The position numbers and the translations under genes were made by a program. The notes under the pieces were generated by a model. That model was not told the DNA's origin and searched no databases. It saw only the letters and a program-made list of their open reading frames with translations. A stretch of 64,000 nucleotides of DNA from Mycolicibacterium sphagni. GTDB taxonomy: Bacteria; Actinomycetota; Actinomycetes; Mycobacteriales; Mycobacteriaceae. Positions 51,049-63,235 of this stretch are shown here, in pieces. The stretch covers positions 227,217 to 291,216 of the forward strand of contig NZ_NOZR01000005.1 of the NCBI RefSeq assembly GCF_002250655.1, in the 5' to 3' direction. Each line of letters starts with the position of its first letter. Position 1 is the first letter of the stretch.

Positions 51049-51852
51049 TTAACCCAGCGCGGCCGCCATCTGCTCGCGCGGCGCCGGGCGCCCTGTGAAT
51101 TGTTCGACTTGGCTGAACGCCTGATGCAGCAGCATCTGCACGCCACTGATCACCTGGCCGCCGGCGGCCCCCACGGCGGTGGCCAGCGGAGTGGGCCACG
51201 GGTCGTAGATCGCGTCCAGCAGCACAGGGACCCCCGCGAACACCTCGGCATAGTCGGCTGCGGCATCGGCGGGAACAGTGCTGACCAGGGCGGTGGCGGT
51301 GGCCACCACCTCAGGGAGGCGCGGATCGGCCAGGTCGCAGAATTCCATGGTGACGTCGGCCGCCGCGCCGAGGTCCAGTAACCGAGCCGCCTTGTCGCGG
51401 TTGCGCGCGACGACGGTGATCTCGATGGCCCCGAGGTCGGCCAGCGCCACGACGGCCGCGGGTGCGGTGCCGCCCGAACCCAGCACGATTGCGTGGTGCA
51501 GATGGCGGACGTGCCCGAGGGCACCGGCGACCCCGTCGATGTCGGTGTTATCGGCGCGCCAGCCTCGTTCGGTGTGGACCAGGGTGTTCGCCGAGCCGAC
51601 CAGGTCCGCGCGTTCGGTGTGCTCGTCGGCGAAGCGCAGGGCGGCGAACTTTCCTGGCATCGTCACCGAGACCCCGACCCACTCGGGGCCGAAACCGCTT
51701 AAGAGGGAAGGTAATTCGTCGGCCGTGCACTCGATGCGGTCGTAGGTCCAGTCGGTCAGGCCGAGCGCGCGGTAGGCGGCCAGGTGCAGCAGCGGCGATT
51801 TGGAATGTGCGACGGGTGACCCGAGCACCGCGGCTTTACGCGCGCCCGTCAT
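51049..51852 (-). CDS. aroE: Shikimate dehydrogenase
   Basis: 267 aa, NADPH-dependent reduction of dehydroshikimate. Motifs: GSPVAHSKSPLLH (shikimate site), VTMPGKFAA (catalytic Lys), NTDIDG and the nucleotide loop VLGSGGTAPAAV. ATG at 51852 overlaps the mltG stop by 4 bp; the longer upstream frame is rejected. It is separated from the other aro genes by the peptidase and pseudogene. Confidence 0.94.
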   Translation of the reverse strand: MTGARKAAVLGSPVAHSKSPLLHLAAYRALGLTDWTYDRIECTADELPSLLSGFGPEWVGVSVTMPGKFAALRFADEHTERADLVGSANTLVHTERGWRADNTDIDGVAGALGHVRHLHHAIVLGSGGTAPAAVVALADLGAIEITVVARNRDKAARLLDLGAAADVTMEFCDLADPRLPEVVATATALVSTVPADAAADYAEVFAGVPVLLDAIYDPWPTPLATAVGAAGGQVISGVQMLLHQAFSQVEQFTGRPAPREQMAAALG

Positions 51853-53084
51853 CGCGCGGAGTCGAGCACACCATTGCGCTTGGCCAGCTCGATATTGGCC
51901 AGGTGCTGCTGATAGTCGCGGGTGAACAATGTGGTGCCGTCGGTGTCCACGGTCACGAAATACAGCCAGTCCCCCGGCTCGGGCCGCTCGGCCGCGGCCA
52001 GCGCATCCTGCCCGGGCGAGCAGATCGGCGTGACCGGCAAGCCGTCCATGGCGTAGGTGTTCCACGGCGTCATCTGAGCCCGGTCGGCGTCGGTGGTGGC
52101 GACTTCCTGACGATCCAACGAGTAGTTGACCGTCGAATCGAATTCCAGCTTCTGCGGCACGGCCAGCCGGTTGTAGATCACTCGCGCGACCTTGGCGAAA
52201 TCGTGCGGTTTGGCCTCGCGCTGCACCAGCGAGCCCACGATCAGGATCTGATAGGGCGACATGTTCATCGCTGTCGCGGTGTCCAGCAGCCCGGCGCTGA
52301 CGTAGTGATCGGTGCTCTGGCCGATCAGCTTGGCCAGGATCTCCTGAGGCGACGCCGCCGGGTCGACGTTCCAGGTACCCGGCGCGATCAGTCCCTCGAG
52401 CCTGCGGTGGTTGCTCCCCAGTGAGATGACGGGTTGAGTCGCCCATTGCGGCACGTTCAAGTCGGCCGGCGCCGCCTCCTCGGCTGCCTTGCGCAAGTCC
52501 TCGGCGGCTACGCATTTCGGCTGGCCGTTGAGCGGGACACAGGTGGCCTTGGAGATCAGGGTGAAGATGCCGTCAGTCACCTTGCCCGAGCCGACCTCGG
52601 CGATGTCGTCGAGCTGACGGCCCTCGGGGATCACCAGCTTGCCCACCCGGTTATGCGGGTCGGCCAGCCGGTCCACCGCCGCGGAGGCCGACATCTCGGT
52701 GCGCACCGCGTAGTACCCGGGCTGGATGGCCGCGATCGCCGCGTTGTCCTTGGCGGCGTCCACGAAGGCCTTGACGTTGGACACGACGTTCTTGTCGCGC
52801 AGTGTCTGTGCGATCTGGGTGGTGGAGTCGCCATCGTGCACCTGGATGACGACGTCGTCCTTGCCGGCGCCGGCGTAGTCGCCAGAGCTGCCGCTGAACA
52901 GCTTGGCGCCCAGGTACACCGCGGCCACCACCACGACAACCAGCAGGGTCCCCGCGACGGCGCCGATCATCCTGCGGCGGTTACGGTTTCGCCGGGCACG
53001 GACCCGATCGAGGCGGCTCATCCGGCTCCGTGGCGGGCCGACGGCCACCGGCGCGGAACGGTCGTGGTCGAAGTCGTCAGACAT
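51849..53084 (-). CDS. mltG: Endolytic murein transglycosylase MltG
   Basis: 411 aa. A basic cytosolic N-terminus (to about 40) precedes one membrane helix ([21 protein letters not shown]), a LysM-like segment ([20 protein letters not shown]) and the YceG catalytic domain with [12 protein letters not shown] and the catalytic Glu in GSLVQREA. It cuts nascent peptidoglycan to end glycan strands. The ATG at 53084 is preferred because GGAGAG lies 8 nt upstream; a GTG three codons earlier sits on that site. Confidence 0.92.
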   Translation of the reverse strand: MSDDFDHDRSAPVAVGPPRSRMSRLDRVRARRNRNRRRMIGAVAGTLLVVVVVAAVYLGAKLFSGSSGDYAGAGKDDVVIQVHDGDSTTQIAQTLRDKNVVSNVKAFVDAAKDNAAIAAIQPGYYAVRTEMSASAAVDRLADPHNRVGKLVIPEGRQLDDIAEVGSGKVTDGIFTLISKATCVPLNGQPKCVAAEDLRKAAEEAAPADLNVPQWATQPVISLGSNHRRLEGLIAPGTWNVDPAASPQEILAKLIGQSTDHYVSAGLLDTATAMNMSPYQILIVGSLVQREAKPHDFAKVARVIYNRLAVPQKLEFDSTVNYSLDRQEVATTDADRAQMTPWNTYAMDGLPVTPICSPGQDALAAAERPEPGDWLYFVTVDTDGTTLFTRDYQQHLANIELAKRNGVLDSAR

Positions 53085-53595
53085 CGTCGTCACTCTCCGC
53101 TGTTCCCCGGGGCGCGCTGGCTAGATTCCGGCGCTGGTCGAGCCAGCCCTGCAGGATTCCGACGGCGGCGGCCTGATCGATCACTCCGCGCTGGCTCTTG
53201 GCCCGCACCCCGGCGTCGCGCAGCGAACGCTGGGCGACCACGGTGGTCAGCCGCTCGTCGGCCAGTCGAACGGGCACCGGGGCGATCCGCCCGGCCAGCG
53301 CGTCGGCCACGTCGACCGCGTCCTGCGCCGACGTCCCGGCGCGGTCGGCCAGTGTGCGGGGCAGCCCGACGATCACCTCGACGACGTCGTGTTCGGAGAC
53401 CAGCGCGCTCAGCCGCCGCAGATGCTTGCCCGTTCGCTCCCGGCGCACCGTCTCCACCGGAGTGGCCAGAATGCCGTCGGGATCACTGACCGCCACGCCG
53501 ATCCGCACAGTGCCGACGTCGATCCCGAGCCGACGACCGCGCCCGGGATCGTCTGCGCCGGGCCGGTCGGGCACACGGTTCTGTGCGGAGAGCAC
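53077..53595 (-). CDS. ruvX: RuvX/YqgF Holliday-junction resolvase-like protein
   Basis: 172 aa RNase H-like nuclease. [19 protein letters not shown] carries the first catalytic Asp, VGLPRTL and LADERLTT the Glu region, and [16 protein letters not shown] the last Asp. Family members resolve junctions or mature rRNA ends. GTG start at 53595, 5 bp after alaS; overlaps mltG by 8 bp. Confidence 0.92.
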   Translation of the reverse strand: MLSAQNRVPDRPGADDPGRGRRLGIDVGTVRIGVAVSDPDGILATPVETVRRERTGKHLRRLSALVSEHDVVEVIVGLPRTLADRAGTSAQDAVDVADALAGRIAPVPVRLADERLTTVVAQRSLRDAGVRAKSQRGVIDQAAAVGILQGWLDQRRNLASAPRGTAESDDDV

Positions 53596-53600
53596 GGAGG

Positions 53601-56309
<2,709 letters not shown>

Positions 56310-56387
56310 TGAATTTCCTTGCGTTCGGGATGCGGCTCGGCTGACGCCTCGACCGCACCACATTACCGGTCTCCCGACGTTGGCCGG

Positions 56388-56798
56388 TCAGCCGGGCAGG
56401 AAGCTCAGCCGAACCGATCGGCGCGGGTTGTCCCTGTTCAGGTCGACCAACACGACGCTCTGCCAGGTGCCCAGCAGCGGGGTGCCGTCAGCTACCGGAA
56501 GCGTCACCGAGGGCGCCACGATGGCCGGCATCACATGATCGGCGCCGTGGCCCGCCGAGCCGTGCGAATGCCGGTACCGATCGTCGCGCGGCAAAAGCCG
56601 TTCCAGGGTGTCGAGCAAGTCGTGGTCGGAACCGGCTCCGGTCTCGATGATCGCGATGCCTGCGGTGGCGTGCGGGACGAAGACGTTGCACAGCCCGTCC
56701 CCACGGCCGCGGCAGAACGACCGCACCTCGTCAGTGAGGTCGACGATCCGCCGACGGGAACTGTCGACGTCGAGCACAGCGGTGTCCACGATTCCCAC
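56388..56798 (-). CDS. YjbQ/UPF0047 family protein
   Basis: 136 aa. Conserved family motifs are FVPHATAGIAIIE and HGSAGHGADHVMPAIVAPS followed by LGTWQSVVLVD, surrounding a putative metal-phosphate site. Members have weak thiamine-phosphate synthase activity, but the physiological role is unclear. GTG start at 56798; a second GTG three codons later is possible. Confidence 0.87.
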   Translation of the reverse strand: MGIVDTAVLDVDSSRRRIVDLTDEVRSFCRGRGDGLCNVFVPHATAGIAIIETGAGSDHDLLDTLERLLPRDDRYRHSHGSAGHGADHVMPAIVAPSVTLPVADGTPLLGTWQSVVLVDLNRDNPRRSVRLSFLPG

Positions 56799-56839
56799 CG
56801 TAGCGACCTGGGCGAAACCGTTGCCAGGTCACACCAGGT

Positions 56840-56899
56840 GGAGGAAGGTGAAATGCGCCGGTGGCGCCACCGGGGCGCTGCCCCGAGTCGAAGGGGGTG
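56840..56899 (+). promoter_or_regulatory. Structured leader with alternative hairpins over the Shine-Dalgarno
   Basis: Contains GGAGGAAG (56840-56847), the perfect 16-bp palindrome CCGGTGGCGCCACCGG (56858-56873), a hairpin GGGGC-GCT-GCCCC (56872-56884), and CCCC (56881-56884) able to pair instead with the Shine-Dalgarno GGGGG (56893-56897). The three structures share bases and exclude one another, so the downstream GTG at 56904 could be switched on or off. Cis-regulation is inferred, not shown. Confidence 0.5.
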
Positions 56900-56903
56900 G
56901 ACC

Positions 56904-57524
56904 GTGCACGCACGCTCTACCACGTTTGACGCGCGCCCGGAATCGATAGATGCCGGGATCGCCGTGTTTCGTGCCGAGGTCATGCCAGCCGTGAGCGACA
57001 TGCCGGGATGTATCGGCACGTCGTTTCTTGCCGACCGCGAATCGGGCCGCTGCATCGCCACCACCGCCTGGGAAAACAATGCGGCGATGCGCTCCAGTGC
57101 CGACCAGGTGCGCTCGCTGCGCGCCAAAGCCGCCAAGGCGTTCGCGGCCGGCACCTCGGTGGACGAATGGGAGATCGCCGCACTGCATCGCGACCACCGC
57201 TCCGGCGAAGGCGCCTGTGTGCGGGCCACCTGGCTCAAGGCCAGGCCCGACCAGTTCAATCGAGTCGTCGAGTTCTACAAGGAGACGGTGCTTCCCGAGA
57301 TCGAACAGCTGGACGGGTTCTGCAGCACCAGCCTGATGACCGACCGCGCCACCGGCCGTGCGGTGGTGTCGACGACCTACGACAGCCACGCCGCGATGGA
57401 GCGCAGTCGAGATGTGGCCAGGTCCTTGCGGACCGCGCTGCTGCGCGATCTGGGTGCCGATCAGTTCGACGTCGGTGAGTTCGAACTGGCGATCGCGCAG
57501 TTGCGTGTGCCCGAAATGGCTTAG
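56904..57524 (+). CDS. Tandem ABM-like domain protein (Rv2557/Rv2558-like)
   Basis: 206 aa made of two similar ferredoxin-like halves: FRAEVMPAVSDMPGCIGTSFLADRESGRC and YKETVLPEIEQLDGFCSTSLMTDRATGR, each followed by a basic helix (MRSSADQVRSLRAKA; MERSRDVARSLRTAL). It matches the pair Rv2557/Rv2558, reported as starvation-induced, in the same position beside rarA. GTG at 56904 (VHARSTT) is preferred; an in-frame ATG at 56853, well spaced from GGAGG, is the alternative. Function is unknown. Its stop overlaps the convergent methyltransferase. Confidence 0.8.
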   Translation: MHARSTTFDARPESIDAGIAVFRAEVMPAVSDMPGCIGTSFLADRESGRCIATTAWENNAAMRSSADQVRSLRAKAAKAFAAGTSVDEWEIAALHRDHRSGEGACVRATWLKARPDQFNRVVEFYKETVLPEIEQLDGFCSTSLMTDRATGRAVVSTTYDSHAAMERSRDVARSLRTALLRDLGADQFDVGEFELAIAQLRVPEMA

Positions 57525-58612
57525 GCGGGCACCGCTTCCACAACGCTGATCGGGGCCGCGGTCGGCACTATCCCCGTCATCCGGAAGCCGGCTTTGGCGA
57601 GTAGTGACCGGTATTGCTCGGCTGTGCGTTCCCGGCCGCCGGCCTGAACCAACATCTCGAGATCGATCCACTTGCCGATGAAGTCGCTGTCGTCGTCGGG
57701 AATGACGAATTCGAGGAGCAGCAAGCTGGCGCCGGGTTTTATCGCGGCACGGATGTTGCGCAGGATCGTCAGCGACTGCTCATCAGCCCAGTCGTGAATG
57801 ATGTGCTTCATCACATAGGCATCGCCGCCGCCGGGAACCGCGTCGAAGAACGAGCCGCCCTGAACGTCCACCCGATCGGTGAGCCCGAACTCGGCCAGCA
57901 GCTTGGGCGCTGAGGCGACCACGTCGGGCAGGTCGTACAGCACGCCGCGGGCCGACGGGGTGGCACCCAGGATTTCCGCCAGCAGCCGGCCGTGGCCGCC
58001 GCCCACGTCGACGATCGTCGAATAGCGGCTGAAGTCGTACGCGGCGACCGCGGGTTGCACCGTCATCTCCGACATGCCCGTCATCGCGTCGTTGAACAAA
58101 CCCGCGAATTCCGGGTCGTCGCCGAGGTAATCGAAAAACTCCTTGCCGCGCAGGGATTCGACCACGGGCTTGCCCGTGCGAACCGCGTCGAGCAGATGGG
58201 ACCAGTGCTCCCGCTGCTGATGGGATCCGTAGAACAACCCCGCAGGCCGCATCGATGGCTCCGACTTGGACCGCAGAGTCTCGCCGAGAGCATTCAGCCC
58301 GTAGCGGCCGTCGCGGTGGCGGCGGAACACACCCCGACTGACCAGGGCCCGCATCAGCCGGTCCACCCCGTCGGGATCCGCGCCGACGCGCTCGGCGAGT
58401 TCGGTTGCCGGTAACGGGCCGCCGGCCAGTGCGTCGGCGATGCCCAGCGCGGCCGCCACCTGGATCGCCTGCGATACCCAGGCCCCCAGGACCAGTTCGA
58501 GCATCTCGATCGGAGGGGGCACCATCCGCCGGCTCAATCGGGACAGGTGCTGCCGGATGCGATCGATTGCCTTCACCACTGGTGCCGGCGGCACCTTGGC
58601 CTGCGCCATCAT
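57521..58612 (-). CDS. SAM-dependent O-methyltransferase (hydroxyneurosporene/plant COMT type)
   Basis: 363 aa. An N-terminal winged-helix dimerisation domain (VSQAIQVAAALGIADALAGGPL...LAERVGADPDGVDRLMRALVSRGVF) is followed by the catalytic domain with SAM motif STIVDVGGGHGRLLAEIL, and the base region MKHIIHDWADEQSLTILRNI containing the catalytic His. It methylates a small-molecule hydroxyl; the substrate is not evident. The ATG at 58612 follows GGGGGAGAG; an adjacent ATG at 58609 is equivalent. Confidence 0.9.
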   Translation of the reverse strand: MMAQAKVPPAPVVKAIDRIRQHLSRLSRRMVPPPIEMLELVLGAWVSQAIQVAAALGIADALAGGPLPATELAERVGADPDGVDRLMRALVSRGVFRRHRDGRYGLNALGETLRSKSEPSMRPAGLFYGSHQQREHWSHLLDAVRTGKPVVESLRGKEFFDYLGDDPEFAGLFNDAMTGMSEMTVQPAVAAYDFSRYSTIVDVGGGHGRLLAEILGATPSARGVLYDLPDVVASAPKLLAEFGLTDRVDVQGGSFFDAVPGGGDAYVMKHIIHDWADEQSLTILRNIRAAIKPGASLLLLEFVIPDDDSDFIGKWIDLEMLVQAGGRERTAEQYRSLLAKAGFRMTGIVPTAAPISVVEAVPA

Positions 58613-58634
58613 CGGTAACTCTCCCCCTTGAGTG

Positions 58635-59975
58635 TCAGCGGTTGCGACGGATGATCGCCCGCAGCTTGTCCAGCCGGCTGGCGATCTCGCGCTCGGCGCC
58701 GTGGCTGGTCGGCTTATAGTAGTCGACGCCCAGCACCTCGTCGGGTGGATATTGCTGGGGCACAACACCGTCCGGGTCGTCGTGCGGATATCGGTAGCCC
58801 ACGGCATTGCCGAGCTTGGCCGCACCCGCGTAGTGCCCGTCGCGCAGATGCGCCGGCACCAGACCGGCCTTGCCCGCCCGGATGTCGTTCATCGCGGCGC
58901 CAAGTGCGGTGGTGACCGCATTCGATTTCGGCGCGGTGGCCAGATACACGGTCGCGTGCGCGAGCGTGAGCTGCGCCTCCGGCATACCGATCAATTGCAC
59001 CGTCTGCGCGGCGGCGACCGCGATCTGCAGCGCCGACGGATCGGCCATGCCGATGTCTTCACTGGCCAGGATCATCAACCGGCGGGCCACGAACCGCGGG
59101 TCCTCCCCCGCAACCAGCATGCGGGCCAGGTAGTGCAGCGCGGCGTCGACGTCCGAGCCGCGGATCGACTTGATGAATGCGCTGATGACGTCGTAGTGCT
59201 GGTCGCCGTCACGGTCGTAGCGCACGGCCGCCTTGTCCAGCGACTGCTCGATGGTCTCGACGGAAATGCGGCCACCGCTTGCCACTGCTGTTTCGGCGGC
59301 CACCTCCAGTGCGGTCAGCGCCCGACGGGCGTCACCGGCGGACAACTGCACCACCAGTTCCACGGCGTCGTCGTCGACGGCGACGGCGCCGCCCAGTCCG
59401 CGCGGGTCCTCGATGGCGCGGCGCACCACGGCACGGATGTTGTCCGCGGTCAGCGGCTGTAACTGAAGGATCAGCGAGCGCGACAGCAGCGGGGCCACCA
59501 CCGAAAACGACGGGTTCTCGGTCGTAGCGGCCACCAGCAGCACCACCCGGTTCTCCACCGCGGCCAGTAGTGCGTCCTGCTGGGTCTTGGAGAACCGGTG
59601 CACCTCGTCGATGAACAGCACGGTCTGCTCGCCGATAACGGCGGCGTTGCGCGCCTTGTCTATGACGGCCCGCACTTCCTTGACGCCCGCGCTGAGCGCC
59701 GAGAGCGCCTCGAACCGTCGGCCGGTGGCCTGCGAAACCAGCGATGCCAACGTCGTCTTGCCGGTGCCTGGCGGCCCGTAGAGGATCACCGACGCCGCGC
59801 CCGAGCCCTCGACGAGGCGGCGCAGTGGCGAGCCGGGGCGCAGCAGGTTCTCCTGCCCCACGACTTCGTCCAGGCTGGCCGGGCGCATCCGGACAGCCAG
59901 CGGAGCCGACGCCGGCGCGGCCGAGCTCACCCGGCCGTCGCCGCCGTCGGGAACGTCGAACAGGCTGCCAGACAC
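58635..59975 (-). CDS. rarA: Replication-associated recombination protein RarA (MgsA)
   Basis: 446 aa AAA+ ATPase acting at stalled forks. Walker A is [14 protein letters not shown], Walker B FIDEVHRF, sensor 1 [13 protein letters not shown], and sensor 2 [10 protein letters not shown]. The C-terminal tetramerisation region includes [19 protein letters not shown] and [16 protein letters not shown] at 59975 ([10 protein letters not shown]) is chosen, retaining the SLFD clamp-binding-like motif at the N-terminus. Confidence 0.94.
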   Translation of the reverse strand: MSGSLFDVPDGGDGRVSSAAPASAPLAVRMRPASLDEVVGQENLLRPGSPLRRLVEGSGAASVILYGPPGTGKTTLASLVSQATGRRFEALSALSAGVKEVRAVIDKARNAAVIGEQTVLFIDEVHRFSKTQQDALLAAVENRVVLLVAATTENPSFSVVAPLLSRSLILQLQPLTADNIRAVVRRAIEDPRGLGGAVAVDDDAVELVVQLSAGDARRALTALEVAAETAVASGGRISVETIEQSLDKAAVRYDRDGDQHYDVISAFIKSIRGSDVDAALHYLARMLVAGEDPRFVARRLMILASEDIGMADPSALQIAVAAAQTVQLIGMPEAQLTLAHATVYLATAPKSNAVTTALGAAMNDIRAGKAGLVPAHLRDGHYAGAAKLGNAVGYRYPHDDPDGVVPQQYPPDEVLGVDYYKPTSHGAEREIASRLDKLRAIIRRNR

Positions 59976-60061
59976 GCCCTCAGACTTACCATGTTCGTCA
60001 TGTGGTCGTCGTGACTGCACGCGGCCAGGTCCCGTCAGACCGGCTGGGCGCTCAGAACCCG

Positions 60062-60643
60062 TTAAAAAACATCGCCCACCAGCAACCGGCAGGCGACGTC
60101 CACGTCCGCCAGCGCATCCTCTGGTCCCAGCGCTCCACCGACCGTCCACGTCAAGATGCCGAACGCGGCCTGCTGCACCAGCCGGGTGCGGCGCAGTTGT
60201 TCGTCGGTCGGGCTGTCGACGCCGGCGATCTTCAGAATGAGCTCGCGCAATGTGGGGTCGTCTGGCGCGTCGGCCTGCGCCCGGACGATCTGGGTCGATG
60301 TGATCATCGCGTGCGCAAGATGCCTGTGATGCAATAGGTTTCGGCACGCGGCCACCATCAGGGCGGCGATGTCGTCGGTCGGGACACCGCTGGGCGCCGG
60401 GGGCCGGAAGTGGACGACCTGCTCATCGAGCACCGCGGCGAACACATGATGCTTGGACGGGTAATAGCGGTACAGGGTGCGCAACGCGACGCCGGCATCG
60501 GCGGCGATCTCCTGGGCCTGGATCCGGTCGATCTCCTTGACCGAGCCGAGCCGGGAGGCTGCGGCCAGGATCGCACCACGACGATTCTCCTGGTCATCGG
60601 TCGCCGGGCGGGCCGGCGCCCGGGGCTCTCCGATCCGCGGCAC
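60062..60643 (-). CDS. TetR-family transcriptional regulator
   Basis: 193 aa. [55 protein letters not shown], a classical TetR N-terminus. The C-terminal domain resembles KstR-like mycobacterial lipid regulators only loosely. Divergent from the SDR gene at 60741, the likely target. GTG start at 60643. Confidence 0.88.
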   Translation of the reverse strand: MPRIGEPRAPARPATDDQENRRGAILAAASRLGSVKEIDRIQAQEIAADAGVALRTLYRYYPSKHHVFAAVLDEQVVHFRPPAPSGVPTDDIAALMVAACRNLLHHRHLAHAMITSTQIVRAQADAPDDPTLRELILKIAGVDSPTDEQLRRTRLVQQAAFGILTWTVGGALGPEDALADVDVACRLLVGDVF

Positions 60644-60740
60644 GCCTCTCAGTATCGGGTATGGCCCTGGTCACCGCGCAGCAGTACCGATCAGCGAGAC
60701 GCCGAGCACAGGTTTGGGCCGCGCGGGTGACGATCGGTGC

Positions 60741-61529
60741 GTGGTGGATGCGAAGTACGGTCCGTGGGCGGTGATCGCGGGCGGATCCGAAGGGGTGGGT
60801 GCGGAATTCGCGCGCCTTCTCGCCAAGGCAGGCGTCAATCTTGTTCTGGTGGCCCGTAAACCCGAGCCGCTGGCGGCGACGGCCTTGACGTGTCGCGATC
60901 TCGGTGCCGAAGTACGCACTCTGGCAACGGATCTCGTCGAATCGTCGGCCGTCGACGAGTTGACCGCGCTGACCGACGGGCTCGAGGTCGGGCTGTTCAT
61001 CTACAACGCAGGCGCCAACACGTGCAGCGCGGACTTCCTCGACGCCGAGCTCGCGGACTTTCAGCGGGTGATCGACCTGAACATCACCACGATGATGGCG
61101 CTGACGCAGCACTACGGACGCCTGATGCGCGAACGTCGGCGTGGCGGCATCCTGCTGGTCGGGTCGATGTCGGGGTATCTGGGATCGGTGCGCCACACGG
61201 TGTACGGCGGGGTGAAGGCCTACGGCCGCATCTTCGCCGAGGGGCTGTGGCTGGAATTGCGCGACCACGGCGTCGACGTGCTGGAGCTGGTTCTGGGTGT
61301 GACTCGGACGCCCGCGATGGAGCGGGTGGGGCTGAACTTCGACGTCCCGGGTATGCGGGTGGCCGATCCGGCCGACGTAGCGCGCGAGGGGCTCGAGCAG
61401 TTACCGAACGGCCCCGTTTATGTCGCGGGCGGTAACGCCGAAGACGTTGCGCGGCGCACTGATCCGGATCGCAGGAAGGTGGTCGCCGGCGCGCACCGGA
61501 TGATGCAGAAGTTGATGGGGCTGACCTGA
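60741..61529 (+). CDS. SDR-family oxidoreductase
   Basis: 262 aa. Cofactor motif AGGSEGVGAEFARLL, then YNAGANT, LVGSMSGYLGS with catalytic Ser, and YGGVKAYGRIFAE with the Tyr/Lys pair. The C-terminus contains RKVVAGAHRMMQKLMGLT, seen in ketoreductases of this DltE/YqjQ-like subgroup. GTG at 60741 is chosen; GTG at 60744 is equivalent. No operon partner downstream. Confidence 0.87.
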   Translation: MVDAKYGPWAVIAGGSEGVGAEFARLLAKAGVNLVLVARKPEPLAATALTCRDLGAEVRTLATDLVESSAVDELTALTDGLEVGLFIYNAGANTCSADFLDAELADFQRVIDLNITTMMALTQHYGRLMRERRRGGILLVGSMSGYLGSVRHTVYGGVKAYGRIFAEGLWLELRDHGVDVLELVLGVTRTPAMERVGLNFDVPGMRVADPADVAREGLEQLPNGPVYVAGGNAEDVARRTDPDRRKVVAGAHRMMQKLMGLT

Positions 61530-61536
61530 GCGTCGA

Positions 61537-62262
61537 CTAGTTGTTCGCGCCCGCCAACGCCCGCGCGATCTGTGCCGCGGACGCGGATACCAGCGGCTGA
61601 CATCGCTGGGCGAGCACCCGATCGGAGGTGACGATCCCGATCGCGGCGCGCGAACCGATCGTCGCCGCAACCGACAGCATTGGAGCCGCGTAATCCCCCT
61701 GCCGCACCACTACGCGGCGGCGGACCTTGTGCAACTCCCCCCACCACGCCGCGTCGGGCTCCCAGCCCCGGACGTGATTCAGCTCGGCGACCACATCCTC
61801 CGGCGAGAGGCCGGCCAGCGCGGCCACACCGAGCGCCACCCGGTGAGCCGGGATCCGCACACCGACCGACGTCGGTACCTGGCGTGCCGACGGGCCGCCC
61901 AACTTGTCCAGGTGAACGATCTCGCCCCGATCCAGCAGACCGAGATGCACCACCGCGCCGGTGCGCACCTGCATCTCGTGCAGCACGGGTGCCGCGACCG
62001 ATCGCAGCCGAACGTCGGCGCTGTCTGCCGCACCCCACGCGGACGTGCGCGCGCCCAGGCGGTAGCCCCGGCCGGAGTGAGTCAGCCATTGCAGGCGAAC
62101 CAGCTGGTCGAGAATGCGGTGCGTGGTCGAGCGCGGCAGGTGGGCGCGCGCGGCGATCTGGTCCAGCGTGAGGCCCGCAGACACGTCCTCGAAGGCATCG
62201 ATGATCGCCGTGAACCGGTCCAGCATCGATGCGGGCGCGGTATCGCTCAAAGCCGCCGTCAT
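61537..62262 (-). CDS. IclR-family transcriptional regulator
   Basis: 241 aa. N-terminal winged helix (MLDRFTAIIDAFEDVSAGLTLDQIAARAHLPRSTTHRILDQL) and the IclR effector domain (VVHLGLLDRGEIVHLDKLGG, RIPAHRVALGVA, SVAATIGSRAAIGIV). ATG at 62262 has AGGAG upstream. Divergent from an oxidoreductase operon it probably controls. Confidence 0.92.
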   Translation of the reverse strand: MTAALSDTAPASMLDRFTAIIDAFEDVSAGLTLDQIAARAHLPRSTTHRILDQLVRLQWLTHSGRGYRLGARTSAWGAADSADVRLRSVAAPVLHEMQVRTGAVVHLGLLDRGEIVHLDKLGGPSARQVPTSVGVRIPAHRVALGVAALAGLSPEDVVAELNHVRGWEPDAAWWGELHKVRRRVVVRQGDYAAPMLSVAATIGSRAAIGIVTSDRVLAQRCQPLVSASAAQIARALAGANN

Positions 62263-62355
62263 CAGCACTCCTGTCCGCTTGGCGAGAATTCGTTCTACCG
62301 CACCGTAGCGGTCCCGATCACCGAGACGCAAGCATTCCTCCGGTGTGGCGCCAGT

Positions 62356-62361
62356 TAGATA
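62356..62361 (+). promoter_or_regulatory. Putative -10 for a leaderless LLM oxidoreductase transcript
   Basis: TAGATA ends 6 nt before the GTG at 62368, and no Shine-Dalgarno is present, so the mRNA probably begins at or beside the start codon. Confidence 0.4.
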
Positions 62362-62367
62362 GGCACT

Positions 62368-63222
62368 GTGCGGATCGGACTGTCGACGCCGATGGTGATG
62401 CAACTGCCCGGCGTCTCCTCCGAGTGGGAAACCACCGCAGGAGTCGCCGACCTCGCGCACATCGCCCACACCGCCGACGAACTGGGCTTCGACCATCTCA
62501 CCTGCGCCGAGCACATCGCCGTCCCGGTCGACGAAAGCGGTCAGCGCGGCCTGACGTACTGGGATCCGCTGTCGACGTTCGGGTTTCTGGCCGCCCACAC
62601 AAGCCGGATCTCGTTGACGACGTCGGTGGTCGTGCTGGGCTACCACCACCCGCTGGAGATCGCGAAGCGCTTCGGCACCCTGGACCGGCTCAGCGGCGGC
62701 CGGCTGGTACTGGGTGTCGGCGTCGGCTCCCTTGCCGAGGAGTTCGAACTGCTCGGCGCGGCCTTCGACGGGCGCGGTGAACGCGCCGACGACGCCATCC
62801 GCGCGCTGCGCGCGTCGCTGTCCACCACCAGGCCCCGCTACCAGGGCAGCCACTACCAGTTCGACGGGTTCGCCGTGCAGCCCTGCGCCGTACAACCACG
62901 AGTCCCGATCTGGGTGGGGGGACGCACCCTGCGTTCGCTGCGCCGCGCAGTCCGGCTGGCCGACGGCTGGATACCGTTCGGCCTGAGCAACGCCGAGATC
63001 GGTGCCATGCTGGCCGGAGTCGACGTGCCGCCCGGCTTCGAGGTGGTCCTGTCCACCGGGTACGCCGTGGATCCGCTCGCCGATCGCGACCGAACTTCTC
63101 AGCGCCTCGAAGGCTTACGCGACGCAGGTGCCACCGCCGTCACCGCCTCGGTGTCCGCCGACTCCCCCACCCACTACTGCGATCAGCTCGCCGCGCTACG
63201 GGAGCTGGCCGACCAGCTGTAG
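62368..63222 (+). CDS. LLM-class F420-dependent oxidoreductase
   Basis: 284 aa luciferase-like TIM barrel. Family positions: TADELGFDHLTCAEHIAVP, VVVLGYHHPLEIAKRFGTLDRLSGGRLVLGVGVG, EEFELLGAAFDGRG and PIWVGGRTLRSLRRAVRLADGW. Mycobacterial members use coenzyme F420 for hydride transfer. GTG at 62368. First gene of an operon with the NTF2-like and SDR genes. Confidence 0.92.
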   Translation: MRIGLSTPMVMQLPGVSSEWETTAGVADLAHIAHTADELGFDHLTCAEHIAVPVDESGQRGLTYWDPLSTFGFLAAHTSRISLTTSVVVLGYHHPLEIAKRFGTLDRLSGGRLVLGVGVGSLAEEFELLGAAFDGRGERADDAIRALRASLSTTRPRYQGSHYQFDGFAVQPCAVQPRVPIWVGGRTLRSLRRAVRLADGWIPFGLSNAEIGAMLAGVDVPPGFEVVLSTGYAVDPLADRDRTSQRLEGLRDAGATAVTASVSADSPTHYCDQLAALRELADQL

Positions 63223-63235
63223 AGAGGACAACACC

